64,000 nt of DNA from Lysinibacillus xylanilyticus (GCF_001183605.1 NZ_LFXJ01000006.1:66348-130347); one strand, 5' to 3'; shown: positions 8,717 through 17,882, numbered from the stretch's first letter. The notes: generated by a model not told the origin, from the sequence alone. Program-made: numbers and translations.

Positions 8717-9496
8717 ATGTATCCACAGCAAGTTCATAGTTATTTACGCCAATTTTTTAATGAAAATGATTGCCGTATTTTAGGAGAAGACCATCATTAT
8801 CTTACTGTACAATTAACCGTTGATATTGATAAAAGAATAATGAATCGGCCTTTTTATTGGCAATACGTGGAGGCTACTAATAGTGAGGGCAATCCAGCCC
8901 AAGTAACTTTTATTACAAATCAAACAGCATCAACAGGGGGTCTTTATGGCGAAGCTATTCATTTCGGTTCTCCGAGAATGAACCAGCTTTTTCAAGCAAC
9001 AAGGGAGCTAGGGGCTTATGTTCAGCTTTTTGAAAAGGTGGATAACGAGATAGGGCAAGTTATCTTAACTCCTTGGCTTGGTGTTAATTTTAAAGTGTCG
9101 TATTGCTGCGATCGAACGAAAGAAACGCTCTATTCATTTGGTATAAACTTGCTAACGGGGATAATAAAAGAGGATTTTCAAGAGACGATATGTACATCTG
9201 AATTTGACACTGTTCCAGCAGACAATGCTTTTCATGTACAATATATCATTAAGCCTCTTAGAGCACTCGAAAGATTACATGCTACTATTGAAAAGATTAT
9301 TGAACGTGATGACCATTCATGGGCTACAGAAGCAAAAAAACGATGGCAGCATGATCAGCGAGTACTTGATTATTTTTATGAGGAAGAAGAAGAGAAGCCG
9401 GAATGCTATGACATTGAAATGAAGGCGTTAGAGGAACAATACGATACAAAAATTAAAATAGAAATTATTAATGGTGGATTATTTTATCTTTATTAA
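8717..9496 (+). CDS. yqhG: YqhG family protein
   Basis: A 259-residue cytosolic protein matching what I know of B. subtilis YqhG: an N-terminal segment of the form 'YLRQFFNENDCRIL', then 'LTVQLTVDIDKRIMNRPFYW' and 'TFITNQ'. Function is unknown, but it is regularly encoded directly after the SNF2 helicase, so I infer a shared process. AAGGGAGAAGG precedes the ATG. The C-terminus carries an acidic stretch (YEEEEEEKPE). A strong terminator follows at 9501. Confidence 0.87.
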   Translation: MYPQQVHSYLRQFFNENDCRILGEDHHYLTVQLTVDIDKRIMNRPFYWQYVEATNSEGNPAQVTFITNQTASTGGLYGEAIHFGSPRMNQLFQATRELGAYVQLFEKVDNEIGQVILTPWLGVNFKVSYCCDRTKETLYSFGINLLTGIIKEDFQETICTSEFDTVPADNAFHVQYIIKPLRALERLHATIEKIIERDDHSWATEAKKRWQHDQRVLDYFYEEEEEKPECYDIEMKALEEQYDTKIKIEIINGGLFYLY

Positions 9497-9500
9497 ACGA

Positions 9501-9536
9501 GGAGCTGTCCTAATAGTGGGACAGCTCCTTGCCATT
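9501..9536 (+). terminator. terminator of yqhH-yqhG
   Basis: GGAGCTGTCC at 9501-9510 pairs with GGGACAGCTCC at 9518-9528 around a 7-nt loop, followed by a T-rich tail. Confidence 0.85.
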
Positions 9537-9540
9537 TTAA

Positions 9541-9688
9541 CTTCTTTTAGCGGGTGTCAAAACACCCGCTGGAATAGAGGAACTCAGTCTAAGAACGCCA
9601 CGTCCTGTGGCGACGACTGAGTGACCTGCATCACGCAGGCCTAAGCACAAAGCTGATTCGGGACGCAATAATGCCGAGGCATTATTGA
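9541..9688. repeat. repeat family B copy 1, abutting a gene end
   Basis: Begins CTTCTTTTAGCGGGTGTCA, includes the stem AACTCAGTC...GACTGAGT around CACGTCCTGTGG, and ends with the palindrome AATAATGCCGAGGCATTATT. It stops exactly at the stop codon of the ArsR gene on the minus strand, so it forms that gene's 3' flank. Confidence 0.85.
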
Positions 9689-10006
9689 TTATTCTTCGAA
9701 AATACTTTGTAATTTTGCCAATTTATTATCCCAAAATAAATCAAAGTACTGTAGCCAGTCTTCAATTTCTTTTAGTTTTTCGGCATGTAATGTGTAAATT
9801 TTTTCTCGGCCCTTTTTCTGAGCAGAAACTAACTCAGCCTGTTCTAAAATCTTCAAATGCTTTACGACAGCAGTTCGGCTTATAGAAAAATTCTCGGAAA
9901 TCAGTGAGATGGGTTTATCACTTGAGGCAAGTAGCTGTAGGACATGACGTCTTGTCGGATCAGCGATAGCTTGAAAAACATCATTTTTTACAGCAAGCTG
10001 TGTCAT
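9689..10006 (-). CDS. ArsR-family winged-helix repressor
   Basis: A 105-residue ArsR/SmtB-type regulator. The core 'IADPTRRHVLQLLASSDKPISLISENFSISRTAVVKHLKIL' (about 11-50) is the winged helix with its recognition helix. There is no metal-binding Cys cluster, so it is probably not a metal sensor. It is encoded after and overlaps by 4 nt the SRPBCC gene, the common 'ArsR plus AHSA1' pair. The palindrome at 10451-10496 upstream of the operon is its likely operator, implying autorepression. Confidence 0.88.
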   Translation of the reverse strand: MTQLAVKNDVFQAIADPTRRHVLQLLASSDKPISLISENFSISRTAVVKHLKILEQAELVSAQKKGREKIYTLHAEKLKEIEDWLQYFDLFWDNKLAKLQSIFEE

Positions 10007-10428
10007 TGTGATTCCACAACTTCTTTAAATTTTTGATCGACGATTTTTGTCCAGCCGTCAGCCATGATTTTTCGAATAGCTTCAGCAGGCATGTTAGCTT
10101 TAGGAATGATATGTGTAGCTTCTTTCCAGCCACCATGTGTTAACGTGAATTCAGTTTGCCCATCAATTTCTTTCAGTTCAAAAGTGACAAACCATCCATC
10201 TGTATCCCATGCAAAACGAACAAAATGTGGAGCATCTACTTGTTCTACTCGACATGGTGAAGGACCAAATGGTGATTGTATTGTAAATTCATGACCTTCA
10301 ACTGGCTTAAAATCATTTGGCATAAGCCAAGAAGCAATCTTTTCAGCATCCGTTACCGTTTCCCATACTTTTTCAATCGGTGCATTAAGTGTAACTGTTT
10401 TAACAATATTCTCTAGTTTTTCTGTCAT
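10003..10428 (-). CDS. SRPBCC (AHSA1/YndB-like) ligand-binding protein
   Basis: A 141-residue START-like protein. 'VTLNAPIEKVWETVTDAEKIASWL' opens the hydrophobic-cavity fold, and 'TLTHGGWKEA' sits near the end. Members bind lipids or other hydrophobic ligands; the ligand here is unknown. AAAGGAG lies upstream of the ATG at 10428. It is the first gene of an operon with the ArsR regulator and sits directly behind a 20-bp-arm palindrome. Confidence 0.85.
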   Translation of the reverse strand: MTEKLENIVKTVTLNAPIEKVWETVTDAEKIASWLMPNDFKPVEGHEFTIQSPFGPSPCRVEQVDAPHFVRFAWDTDGWFVTFELKEIDGQTEFTLTHGGWKEATHIIPKANMPAEAIRKIMADGWTKIVDQKFKEVVESQ

Positions 10429-10450
10429 TAAAATGAACTCCTTTATAAAA

Positions 10451-10496
10451 ATATAACCTTAAGGTGTTATGAATATATAACACCTTAAGGTTATAT
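10451..10496. promoter_or_regulatory. perfect palindromic operator of the SRPBCC-ArsR operon
   Basis: ATATAACCTTAAGGTGTTAT (10451-10470) is repeated perfectly inverted at 10477-10496 across the 6-nt spacer GAATAT. Each arm also contains the small palindrome ACCTTAAGGT. It lies 23 nt upstream of the SRPBCC start codon, where a repressor would block transcription. ArsR is the inferred ligand. Confidence 0.75.
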
Positions 10497-10601
10497 GTCA
10501 ATTATAAATACATTGGATAAATTTTCTTTACGTCTTTTTGTGTAGCCTTAATTATGTTAGAATTATTTTTATAATTTTCTGACTAAGAGGAGGTTGTTAA
10601 A

Positions 10602-11240
10602 GTGGTGGACATATCTTTCTTTTTATTAATGTGCATTTTATTAATTATTTTGCCTGGCCCGGATACGGCAATCGCAACAAAAAATACACTTACCGTAAGC
10701 AGAAAGGGAGGCTTACAGACTTTACTCGGTTCGTGCTGTGGATTATTGATCCATACTTTTGCAGCGGTTATTGGACTTTCCGCGATTATTGTAAAGTCAG
10801 CATATGTATTTACCATTTTAAAATACGTCGGCGCGGTTTATTTATGCTATTTAGGTGTCAAAACCTTATGGGCATTACGAGCAATACGGACACAGCCTCC
10901 AGTTGTACAAGACGAAACCCAAATCGACCACAAATATTCGGAGCAATCATGCTTTAAACAAGGCTTCTTAACGAACGTTACAAACCCAAAGGTGGCAGTA
11001 TTTTTTCTAACATTTTTACCTCAGTTTGTAGATGGCAAGAGCGGTACATTTATGCCGTTTCTTATAATGGGGCTCATTTATACTGCATTAACAGGATTTT
11101 GGTTTGTGTTCTATGTTTACTTATTGGATAAAATTAGCGCATTTATGAAAAAGCCAACGACGAAAGCTGTTATAGAAGGATTAACAGGTGCAGTATTAAT
11201 TGGATTTGGCATTAAATTGGCATTAGAAAAAGCTCACTAA
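10602..11240 (+). CDS. LysE family amino-acid exporter
   Basis: A 212-residue membrane protein with the LysE/RhtB fold: about six helices, the conserved 'LLIILPGPDTAIATKNTL' near the N-terminus (the PGP motif) and 'GFLTNVTNPKVAVFFLTFLPQF' in the middle. It exports amino acids or related small solutes; the substrate is not predictable. The GTG at 10602 has AGAGGAGG 8 nt upstream. It is monocistronic and followed by a terminator. Confidence 0.9.
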   Translation: MVDISFFLLMCILLIILPGPDTAIATKNTLTVSRKGGLQTLLGSCCGLLIHTFAAVIGLSAIIVKSAYVFTILKYVGAVYLCYLGVKTLWALRAIRTQPPVVQDETQIDHKYSEQSCFKQGFLTNVTNPKVAVFFLTFLPQFVDGKSGTFMPFLIMGLIYTALTGFWFVFYVYLLDKISAFMKKPTTKAVIEGLTGAVLIGFGIKLALEKAH

Positions 11241-11320
11241 GATTTTATTGAAAATCAAAAAATATTTAAAATTGTTATGAATTAATTAACTGAATATAAT
11301 GTCAGACATTTTATAGGTCT

Positions 11321-11371
11321 AAAAAAGGATAGATGAACAGGAAGAATATCTGTTTTCATCTATCCTTTTTT
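11321..11371 (+). terminator. terminator after lysE-like gene
   Basis: AAAAAAGGATAGATGAA pairs with TTTTCATCTATCCTTTTTT across a short loop. The T run serves the plus strand, and the A run could serve convergent minus-strand transcripts. Confidence 0.8.
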
Positions 11372-11476
11372 ACAACAAATGACCTCATTTACCACAACAA
11401 CTTTTTTGTTGTTCAACTAACGCACCTTGATAGTTTAAGTGTAATACTTCACTATTCCCTCCAGAGTGGGCCCTTG

Positions 11477-11941
11477 CTACTTAATCAAGAACCTTTCCCC
11501 TTTTTCATCAAATGTATGCTTAAAATCAAATGCAAAAGAAGTTGGACCATGCTGAATATAATAGTTGTATCTCTTAAATGCCTCCTCCCATGAGACATCC
11601 TTCACCTTTTCTGTCCACCAAACTACATAAGAAAGATGTTTCTCTGGATATGGCTCGATCCATTTGCTTCTATCTCGTAATGCTTGTATATGCTGTCCGG
11701 AATAGGTAAAGCGATATAAGGATTGAAGATTTCTCCATACTGTTAGCGTAAGAATAGGAGAACCCTTTCCCTTAACGGTTTCTTCAGGGAAAGGGACTCC
11801 TTCAGGTGAAAAAGTCTCTATAAGTCCTGATTTAGTTGCCTGACGGTATACTTCATTTCCCACTTGATAAAATTCACGAGAGGCTGGGTGGTCATAGGGG
11901 TGATTTAGCCTACCAACAGTATAGATTGAAACTAACGCCAT
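11477..11941 (-). CDS. DUF3291-like protein
   Basis: A 154-residue protein resembling DUF3291, a dimeric alpha+beta-barrel family related to ABM monooxygenase-like proteins. Visible features are 'LTLTVWRNLQSLYRFTYSG' (about 80-98) and 'KHLSYVVWWTEK' followed by a W-containing helix. No cofactor site is evident and the function is unknown. The convergent LysE gene ends 236 bp away. The ATG at 11941 has GGAGGG upstream. Confidence 0.7.
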   Translation of the reverse strand: MALVSIYTVGRLNHPYDHPASREFYQVGNEVYRQATKSGLIETFSPEGVPFPEETVKGKGSPILTLTVWRNLQSLYRFTYSGQHIQALRDRSKWIEPYPEKHLSYVVWWTEKVKDVSWEEAFKRYNYYIQHGPTSFAFDFKHTFDEKGERFLIK

Positions 11942-12176
11942 AAATTGCCCTCCATCTATAGTCTTTTTATAGATATATTAGAATGAAAATGTGAAAATTC
12001 CTTCTTCAACCAACCTGCTTAAATAATTATTGAAATCATAACAAAGCTTTATTGCTATTGTATTTGTCTACATATTTTTTTAGAAAAAGGATTAGTAGGA
12101 AATAAGGAGAATTTATTACTAAATAGAGATTATGAGAATATATTTTATTACAAATTAGAATAAATGAGGTATCTAT

Positions 12177-13055
12177 ATGGAGCTGCGAGATTTAAAAGCA
12201 TTTATGACTGTTGTTGAACATGGGAGCTTTACAAAGGCAGCAAATGAATCCTTTGTATCACAGCCTTCATTAAGCAAAAGCATTAGAAAGTTGGAGGATG
12301 CTCTTCATGTAGAGTTATTAAATCGCTCTACACGCAATATAGAATTAACGGACGCTGGTAGTATCGTCTATAAACAAGGACAAAAAATAATACGTTCTGT
12401 ACATGATTTACATATATTATTGGATGATTTATCGAACATCGAAACAGGTACGATTAAACTAGGGATTCCGCCGCTAATTGGTACACTATTTTTCCCTGAG
12501 ATCGCTCGAAAGTTTCATAAACAGTATCCTAAGGTGCATTTAGAGCTTGTGGAACGTGGAGCTAAAATGATCGGAACATTAGTAGAAAATGGCGATGTTG
12601 ATATGGGGATTGTTGTTATACCTACAGATGAAAGGAAATTTTCTGTTCAATCATTTGTGGAAGACCAATTTTTTGTCTTTATTAATGAGTCCCATCCATT
12701 AGCTCAGCAAGAGCATATTCTATTACAAGATTTAAAAAATGAGACATTTATTATCTTTGCAGAGGAATTCACACTGCATGATTATGTTATTAAATCATGT
12801 AAAAGTGTGGGATTTACACCAATAATAGGCTATAAAAGCTCGCAATGGGATTTAATAGTGGAGCTAGTATCCTCGAATTTAGGGGTGACACTTTTACCAT
12901 ATTCAATAGCCGCAAAGCAGACGAATAAAAATGTCAAAATTATTCCGTTGCTTGGTTTTGACATGCCATGGCGTTTAGGTGTTATTACGAAGAAGAATAC
13001 ATATCAATCTTTTGCCTTAAAACAATTACTCAATTCAATACGTTCTGAAAATTGA
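12177..13055 (+). CDS. LysR-family transcriptional regulator
   Basis: A 292-residue LTTR. Residues 1-60 are the winged helix (MELRDLKAFMTVVEHGSFTK...SQPSLSKSIRKLE). Residues ~90-290 are the periplasmic-binding-protein-like effector domain. AATGAGG precedes the ATG. It is followed in the same direction by scoAB after 107 bp, and that gap contains a perfect 8-bp-arm palindrome. I infer it activates scoAB in response to a short-chain acid or acyl-CoA, although it is not divergent as is usual. Confidence 0.9.
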   Translation: MELRDLKAFMTVVEHGSFTKAANESFVSQPSLSKSIRKLEDALHVELLNRSTRNIELTDAGSIVYKQGQKIIRSVHDLHILLDDLSNIETGTIKLGIPPLIGTLFFPEIARKFHKQYPKVHLELVERGAKMIGTLVENGDVDMGIVVIPTDERKFSVQSFVEDQFFVFINESHPLAQQEHILLQDLKNETFIIFAEEFTLHDYVIKSCKSVGFTPIIGYKSSQWDLIVELVSSNLGVTLLPYSIAAKQTNKNVKIIPLLGFDMPWRLGVITKKNTYQSFALKQLLNSIRSEN

Positions 13056-13066
13056 TTTATTCACTT

Positions 13067-13087
13067 TTAGAATAAATAGTATTCTAA
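13067..13087. promoter_or_regulatory. LTTR-type palindrome upstream of scoAB
   Basis: TTAGAATA-N5-TATTCTAA is a perfect inverted repeat and fits the T-N11-A rule for LysR sites. The half site TTAGAATAAAT also occurs at about 12155, just ahead of the lysR-type gene, suggesting both promoters are targets. Confidence 0.55.
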
Positions 13088-13162
13088 TTAATTCCTTTAC
13101 TTATAAAATGGTATTAAGGTAGAATTTTTCTTAATAAGTGAGCAATTTTAGGGGGTTTCGAT

Positions 13163-13870
13163 ATGGGGAAGGGAAAAGTGTGGAATTCGTTTGAGGAAGC
13201 CGTCGCTGATATTAAAGATGGAGATACATTAGTCGTAGGGGGCTTCGGGCTATGTGGTATCCCTGAAAAATCAATTGCGGCGCTAGTACAAAGGGGAACA
13301 AAAGACTTAACAGTTATAAGCAATAACTGTGGCGTGGATGATTGGGGTTTAGGGCTTTTATTAGCAAATAAACAAATCAAAAAAATGATTGCATCCTATG
13401 TAGGTGAAAATAAAATTTTTGAGCAGCAATTTTTAAGTGGAGAGCTTGAAGTAGAATTGACACCACAAGGTACGTTGGCAGAGCGTTTACGAGCTGGCGG
13501 AGCTGGAATTCCGGGCTTTTACACAGCTACTGGAGTTGGTACTCCAATTGCTGAGGGGAAAGAAGAAAAGGTTTTTGATGGCAAAGAATATATTTTAGAA
13601 AAAGGTATTGTCGCAGATTTTGCACTTGTCAAAGCGTGGAAGGCAGACAAGCTAGGAAATTTAGTTTTCAAAAAAACATCACGTAATTTTAACCCTCTAG
13701 CAGCAATGGCGGGGAAAATTACGATTGCGGAAGTAGAGGAAATTGTTGAAGTAGGAGAGCTAGATCCGGATCATATTCATACTCCGGGAGTATTCGTGCA
13801 ACGCGTTTTACTAGGTGGCACTTATGAGAAGCGTATCGAGCGTTTGACGGTGAAAAAGGGGGATGCGTGA
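13163..13870 (+). CDS. scoA: 3-oxoacid CoA-transferase subunit A
   Basis: A 235-residue alpha subunit of succinyl-CoA:3-oxoacid CoA-transferase, which moves CoA from succinyl-CoA to acetoacetate for ketone-body or branched-chain catabolism. The motif [15 protein letters not shown] (about 24-38) and the block '[21 protein letters not shown]' are typical of the A chain. TTAGGGGG precedes the ATG. Its stop overlaps the start of scoB by one base, so the two subunits are coupled. Confidence 0.93.
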   Translation: MGKGKVWNSFEEAVADIKDGDTLVVGGFGLCGIPEKSIAALVQRGTKDLTVISNNCGVDDWGLGLLLANKQIKKMIASYVGENKIFEQQFLSGELEVELTPQGTLAERLRAGGAGIPGFYTATGVGTPIAEGKEEKVFDGKEYILEKGIVADFALVKAWKADKLGNLVFKKTSRNFNPLAAMAGKITIAEVEEIVEVGELDPDHIHTPGVFVQRVLLGGTYEKRIERLTVKKGDA

Positions 13871-14511
13871 TGGCTGATACAAGACAAAGAATCGTAAATA
13901 GAGCGGTAAAAGAAATACAAAACGGCATGAACGTCAATTTAGGTATTGGTATCCCAACGCTAGTGGCCAATGCAATTCCATCTGATTATGACGTCCTTTT
14001 ACAATCAGAAAACGGACTTCTTGGCATCGGTCCATACCCAGTAGAAGACGCAGTCGATCCAGATTTAATTAATGCAGGTAAAGAAACGGTAACAGCTGTA
14101 CCTGGCGCTTCCTTCTTTGATAGTGCTGAATCATTTGCCATGATTCGTGGCGGTCATATTGATCTGGCTATTTTAGGTGGCATGGAAGTATCTGAAACGG
14201 GTGACCTTGCGAACTGGATGATCCCAGGGAAAATGGTGAAAGGTATGGGAGGTGCCATGGACCTTGTAGTTGGGGCAAAAAGAGTAGTCGTCGTGATGGA
14301 GCATGTTAATAAAAATGGTGAGTCAAAAATAAAAAAACAATGTGAGCTACCGTTAACAGGGAAAGGCGTTGTGCATAGATTAATTACAGATTTGGCTGTT
14401 TTTGATTTTACGGATGAAGGGATGCAGCTTATAGAATTAGCAGAGGGTGTTACTTTAGAGGAAGTAAAAGAGAAGACAGCTGCTTCGTTTAGTGTCTCCT
14501 TAAATGGATAA
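13870..14511 (+). CDS. scoB: 3-oxoacid CoA-transferase subunit B
   Basis: A 213-residue beta subunit. It carries the catalytic-glutamate motif '[14 protein letters not shown]' (about 44-57), where the Glu forms the CoA thioester intermediate, and the '[18 protein letters not shown]' strand. The ATG at 13870 (overlapping TGA of scoA) is preferred to the GTG one codon earlier. With ScoA it forms the heterotetrameric enzyme. Regulation is probably by the upstream LysR-type gene. Confidence 0.93.
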   Translation: MADTRQRIVNRAVKEIQNGMNVNLGIGIPTLVANAIPSDYDVLLQSENGLLGIGPYPVEDAVDPDLINAGKETVTAVPGASFFDSAESFAMIRGGHIDLAILGGMEVSETGDLANWMIPGKMVKGMGGAMDLVVGAKRVVVVMEHVNKNGESKIKKQCELPLTGKGVVHRLITDLAVFDFTDEGMQLIELAEGVTLEEVKEKTAASFSVSLNG

Positions 14512-14683
14512 AGTGAAGTGGGAATCTTTTTCATCCCAACTGAGTATTAGTCTTCACAATTCAGGTGTTTCCGGGCAGGGTATTTCTGAAGAGCATGAAG
14601 GTTGATTGTGATTTTTCAGACTATTGGCGGTTCTCTAGCTCTATTTTTCAATTATACAATGATTGAAAAGGAGAAAAATAACT

Positions 14684-15097
14684 ATGAGACAACAATGGTC
14701 AGATGAATTACAGGTGGCACAGGTACGCGTTGCACGGCCAACTGATAAATTAAAGGAAATTGAAAAATTTTATTGTGAAGGCGTAGGGTTAGAAAAAATC
14801 GGCTCTTTTTCAGGACATCGAGGCTTCACCGGTATCATGATAGGTCTTCCAAATGCTAGCTATCATTTAGAATTTATAGAGCATATTGAAGGAAGCCCTT
14901 GCCCAGCACCAACAAAGGATAATTTGCTTGTACTGTATATTCCAAAGCGTTCAACCATAGAGCTTATCGCTGAACGCTTATTGCAAATGGGCTATCCTGA
15001 GGTAGAGCCAGAAAATTCATATTGGGCTGAAAAAGGTGTCACAATTGAAGATCCCGACGGCTGGCGTCTCGTATTGATGAATACAGAGGGGATTTAA
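14684..15097 (+). CDS. VOC (glyoxalase/bleomycin resistance-like) family protein
   Basis: A 137-residue vicinal-oxygen-chelate protein. 'QVRVARPTDKLKEIEKFYCEGVGLEKIGSF' is the first betaalphabetabetabeta module, and 'YWAEKGVTIEDPDGWRLVLMN' ends the second; 'DPDGW' with a nearby Glu suggests a metal site. AAGGAG lies before the ATG at 14684, which I prefer over an upstream in-frame TTG. Substrate unknown. It lies 172 bp after scoB and may have its own promoter. Confidence 0.85.
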   Translation: MRQQWSDELQVAQVRVARPTDKLKEIEKFYCEGVGLEKIGSFSGHRGFTGIMIGLPNASYHLEFIEHIEGSPCPAPTKDNLLVLYIPKRSTIELIAERLLQMGYPEVEPENSYWAEKGVTIEDPDGWRLVLMNTEGI

Positions 15098-15263
15098 ATC
15101 GGTAGGAGCTTACATTTCCATACCCCTCGCGGTATTTAATTGCAACTTTTAATATCGAAAGATGGAAAAGGCGATAGGTAAAAAAACTTTTGTCTGTGGC
15201 AATTAATAAATAAAAAATGATACCCCTTCTATATACATGGAGGGGTATCATTTTTGGGATATT

Positions 15264-15719
15264 CTATTGTCCTAAAGAAGCACTTTGATGATAATGAGTA
15301 GCAATGGATTCAATATCTAGCTCAGTATAGTTTGCCCAATTAGTCTTTCTAAAATCTTCCTCACTAAAGTAAATATTTAAAAGCTCAGTCATAGATTTGT
15401 TCCCTCTAGGCTCCGTTAATGGGGCATACCAATTAATAGCTGGAGCTTTAACACTTTGAAGCTTAGACAGCTCTGCAAATATTTTAGTGGAATCCTTCAG
15501 CATTTGATTTTTCATACCTTTTTTCACATCTGTATCTTGAATGGAGATTGATACCGTACCATTCTTTTCTTCAACAGTGAATTTGTTTTTAACGATAGCT
15601 CCTACTACATCTTCAACGGTAGTATTTTTATCGACGGCAACTTCCTTTGGTGCGGTATTTTTCCCGCAAGCGGATAATAGTAGTGTGGCTAGTAAAAACA
15701 AATAAAATAACTTCTTCAA
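15264..15719 (-). CDS. small secreted lipoprotein
   Basis: A ~151-residue lipoprotein. The TTG at 15719 is chosen because GGGAGG is 8 nt upstream and it gives a perfect signal: LKKLFYLFLLATLLLSACGK with lipobox LSAC. The mature part has no family I recognise; it starts with a short 'NTTVEDVVGAIVKNKFTVEE' segment and is about 130 residues. It follows camS on the same strand with a 76-bp gap. Confidence 0.72.
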   Translation of the reverse strand: MKKLFYLFLLATLLLSACGKNTAPKEVAVDKNTTVEDVVGAIVKNKFTVEEKNGTVSISIQDTDVKKGMKNQMLKDSTKIFAELSKLQSVKAPAINWYAPLTEPRGNKSMTELLNIYFSEEDFRKTNWANYTELDIESIATHYHQSASLGQ

Positions 15720-15795
15720 TGTAATAACCTCCCTTGTTACTACCATATATGCGCAAAATGGAGGTGATTTATACAAAAAGCAGGAAGGAAATAAA

Positions 15796-16926
15796 CTAAA
15801 TTGGAGTTACATAAATTTGTTTCTCAGTTGGATCCCAGAGGACAATCCCAACATCTTTGTTTTGATCTATAATACGAATAGAAATAGGAATATAATCAAA
15901 TAAAATAGTATTCAATTTAGTACTAGTCAACTGTAAAAGGCCAATCAATTCGGTATCATTTATTAAAGGTACGTTAACATCTATTTTTAATTCCGTTAAT
16001 TTCCCGTTTTCATATCGAAGCTTCCCAACTATTTTAGGATTTAAATGTTTGAAGCCTTCTTGAATATCTTCTTTGAAAATTAATAATTTACTGGAAGTAT
16101 CTTTGTCTAAACTATAAAGTGAATCTGATGGGAAAGTATAGTTTTTTATATCTATAGCATCCCATTTATCTATTTTATCCTCTCCTTCAGGTATAGATGT
16201 TTGAGCTAAAAATATTCCTGGAATGATATCGTTTTTGTTGGATTCTTGATATAAGGTTAGGTAAATAGGAACATTGGGTATTTTGTTATTATTTCTTATG
16301 TTTTTTATAATAGTTCCGGCTACTTTCTTACCGTAATTTTCTACGTCATTAACCTTATCTTCGTTCGTATCGACTTTAACTTGATCTGTATAAGTTAAGC
16401 CTTTATCATCATGTACCCTAATGTCATAAAATTCATTTAAAGATATGGCTAAAGACATTCCTTCTACTTTTCCGTTTTCTTTATTAACAAAATTTTGTTC
16501 TAAGACATGAGATAATATTTTAGGATTACTTTTTTCATCCTCTAAAACATCTCCAGTACTTTTTTCAATAGGTGGGTTTAAACCAAAACCTTCTTTTGAT
16601 TTTCTATCTAACCATTTATTTATAGTTTTACCATCTAAATATTGACCTTCCTGCATATAAAACTCCTTTGTAGGAAAGTAATTGACCGATAAATCCATTA
16701 ATCCCTTTTCAATTTCAGTGACGTTTAGTGAATTGTTCATATTATTAACTATCAACCCTCTTGAAACATTAGATATTGCAGGTTGTTTAATTTCATATAT
16801 TTCCTGTTGTTGGGTTGATGATACATACATTTTTTCATCATTTTTATTAACTTGATCATCGTCACTACAAGAAGCTAATAGAAATAGTGGTGATAGAAAA
16901 AACAACATACTCTTCTTTATATTCAT
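15796..16926 (-). CDS. CamS-family sex-pheromone-type lipoprotein
   Basis: A 376-residue lipoprotein (signal with lipobox LLASC at about 16-20). The family signature 'VSRGLIVNNMNNSLNVTEIEKGLMDL' and 'LDGKTINKWLDRKS..GLNP' identify it as CamS-like. In enterococci and staphylococci the processed CamS signal peptide is a conjugation pheromone; in Bacillales the role is unknown. Unlike the usual arrangement, it is not next to the gatCAB genes here. That suggests an extra paralogue or relocation. AAGGAG lies upstream. Confidence 0.85.
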   Translation of the reverse strand: MNIKKSMLFFLSPLFLLASCSDDDQVNKNDEKMYVSSTQQQEIYEIKQPAISNVSRGLIVNNMNNSLNVTEIEKGLMDLSVNYFPTKEFYMQEGQYLDGKTINKWLDRKSKEGFGLNPPIEKSTGDVLEDEKSNPKILSHVLEQNFVNKENGKVEGMSLAISLNEFYDIRVHDDKGLTYTDQVKVDTNEDKVNDVENYGKKVAGTIIKNIRNNNKIPNVPIYLTLYQESNKNDIIPGIFLAQTSIPEGEDKIDKWDAIDIKNYTFPSDSLYSLDKDTSSKLLIFKEDIQEGFKHLNPKIVGKLRYENGKLTELKIDVNVPLINDTELIGLLQLTSTKLNTILFDYIPISIRIIDQNKDVGIVLWDPTEKQIYVTPI

Positions 16927-16989
16927 TTAATATACTCCTTATTGATTCTTATATTTAATCGCGTATCAAAATGTTACGATAACTTCAGT

Positions 16990-17096
16990 TTTGCTAGGTT
17001 GATTCCCGTTCTGACTGGGCGTTTCTCCTGGGAGCGTCCGATGAGCCGCAAATGCATAAGGAGTCGTTAGCTTCTACTCTAATCAACTTATAAAAT
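16990..17096. repeat. repeat family A copy 2 (reverse)
   Basis: Begins AGGTTGATTCCCGTTCTGAC and ends CTCTAATCAACTT, with CTGGGAGCGTCCGATGAGCC in between. It is a degraded, shortened copy in inverse orientation. The rest of the 16927-17297 gap is AT-rich with no gene seen. Confidence 0.75.
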
Positions 17097-17297
17097 GGCA
17101 TATTTTTAACAGATAACACGTATAGCTTTTGGTAATGAAACCTTATATTTACATTTTAAATTTGAATTTGGTAAAAGTATATAATAAATAAATTGATAAC
17201 TGATATTAGTTATCTGTTTCAGTACGTCATTAATCAAAATCACCATTACATAATTTCTCTAATTTTGTATTAATAAAAACAATGGGGAGCATAAAAA

Positions 17298-17882
17298 ATG
17301 AATTTTCCAGAGTTTCAAGACTGTCTTTTGACATTAAGCGAAATAATTTATTTTGATAGCAATGAGTATCTTCGTGAAAAAACTTCTAATCCATTTAGAA
17401 TGAAAGAAATTATAGACATTGCTGAAAATTTACTAGCGAATATAACGAATGAAGATGAAAAATATTTTCTAATGGGAACGCTAGGGAATTTATATAGAAT
17501 TTACGGAGAACTACAAAAAGCTGTTAAAATTTTAACTGAATGCGTTACTATTGCTAGCAATCAGAACAACAGCAATCGTGAAATCGTGGCATTAATACGT
17601 CTTGGAGAGGCAATCAAATACAACGGTAATCCAATGAAAGCATTAGAAATCTTCAATGAAGTTTTAGAAAAATGTAAGGCAAACAACAATTTGTTATATT
17701 TGGACTTTGCTATACAACATAAAGGGAAGTGTTTGTTAGAATTAGGGGGAATTGTTGAGGCAGAAAAATGTTTTAAAGAAGCATTAAAGTTAAGGGAATT
17801 TAAAGGTGATGTATCACTTATCGAGTCTACCCGACAAGCATTGAATTTTATAAAATGGAATGCTAAATACTTTACTAAATAG
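17298..17882 (+). CDS. tetratricopeptide-repeat protein
   Basis: A 194-residue helical protein with about four TPR-like hairpins: 'YFLMGTLGNLYRIYGELQKAVKILTECVTIA', then 'ALIRLGEAIKYNGNPMKALEIFNEVLEKC', then 'AIQHKGKCLLELGGIVEAEKCFKEALKLR'. TPRs mediate protein-protein contacts. There is no HTH, so it is not a Rap-phr-type regulator with DNA binding. GGGGAGC precedes the ATG. It is monocistronic with a strong terminator. Confidence 0.82.
   Translation: MNFPEFQDCLLTLSEIIYFDSNEYLREKTSNPFRMKEIIDIAENLLANITNEDEKYFLMGTLGNLYRIYGELQKAVKILTECVTIASNQNNSNREIVALIRLGEAIKYNGNPMKALEIFNEVLEKCKANNNLLYLDFAIQHKGKCLLELGGIVEAEKCFKEALKLREFKGDVSLIESTRQALNFIKWNAKYFTK

Noticed and set aside
9541..9688. tRNA or structured RNA gene
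   Set aside because: The stems belong to the dispersed repeat family, which recurs in seven other gaps. No tRNA arms or CCA end are present.
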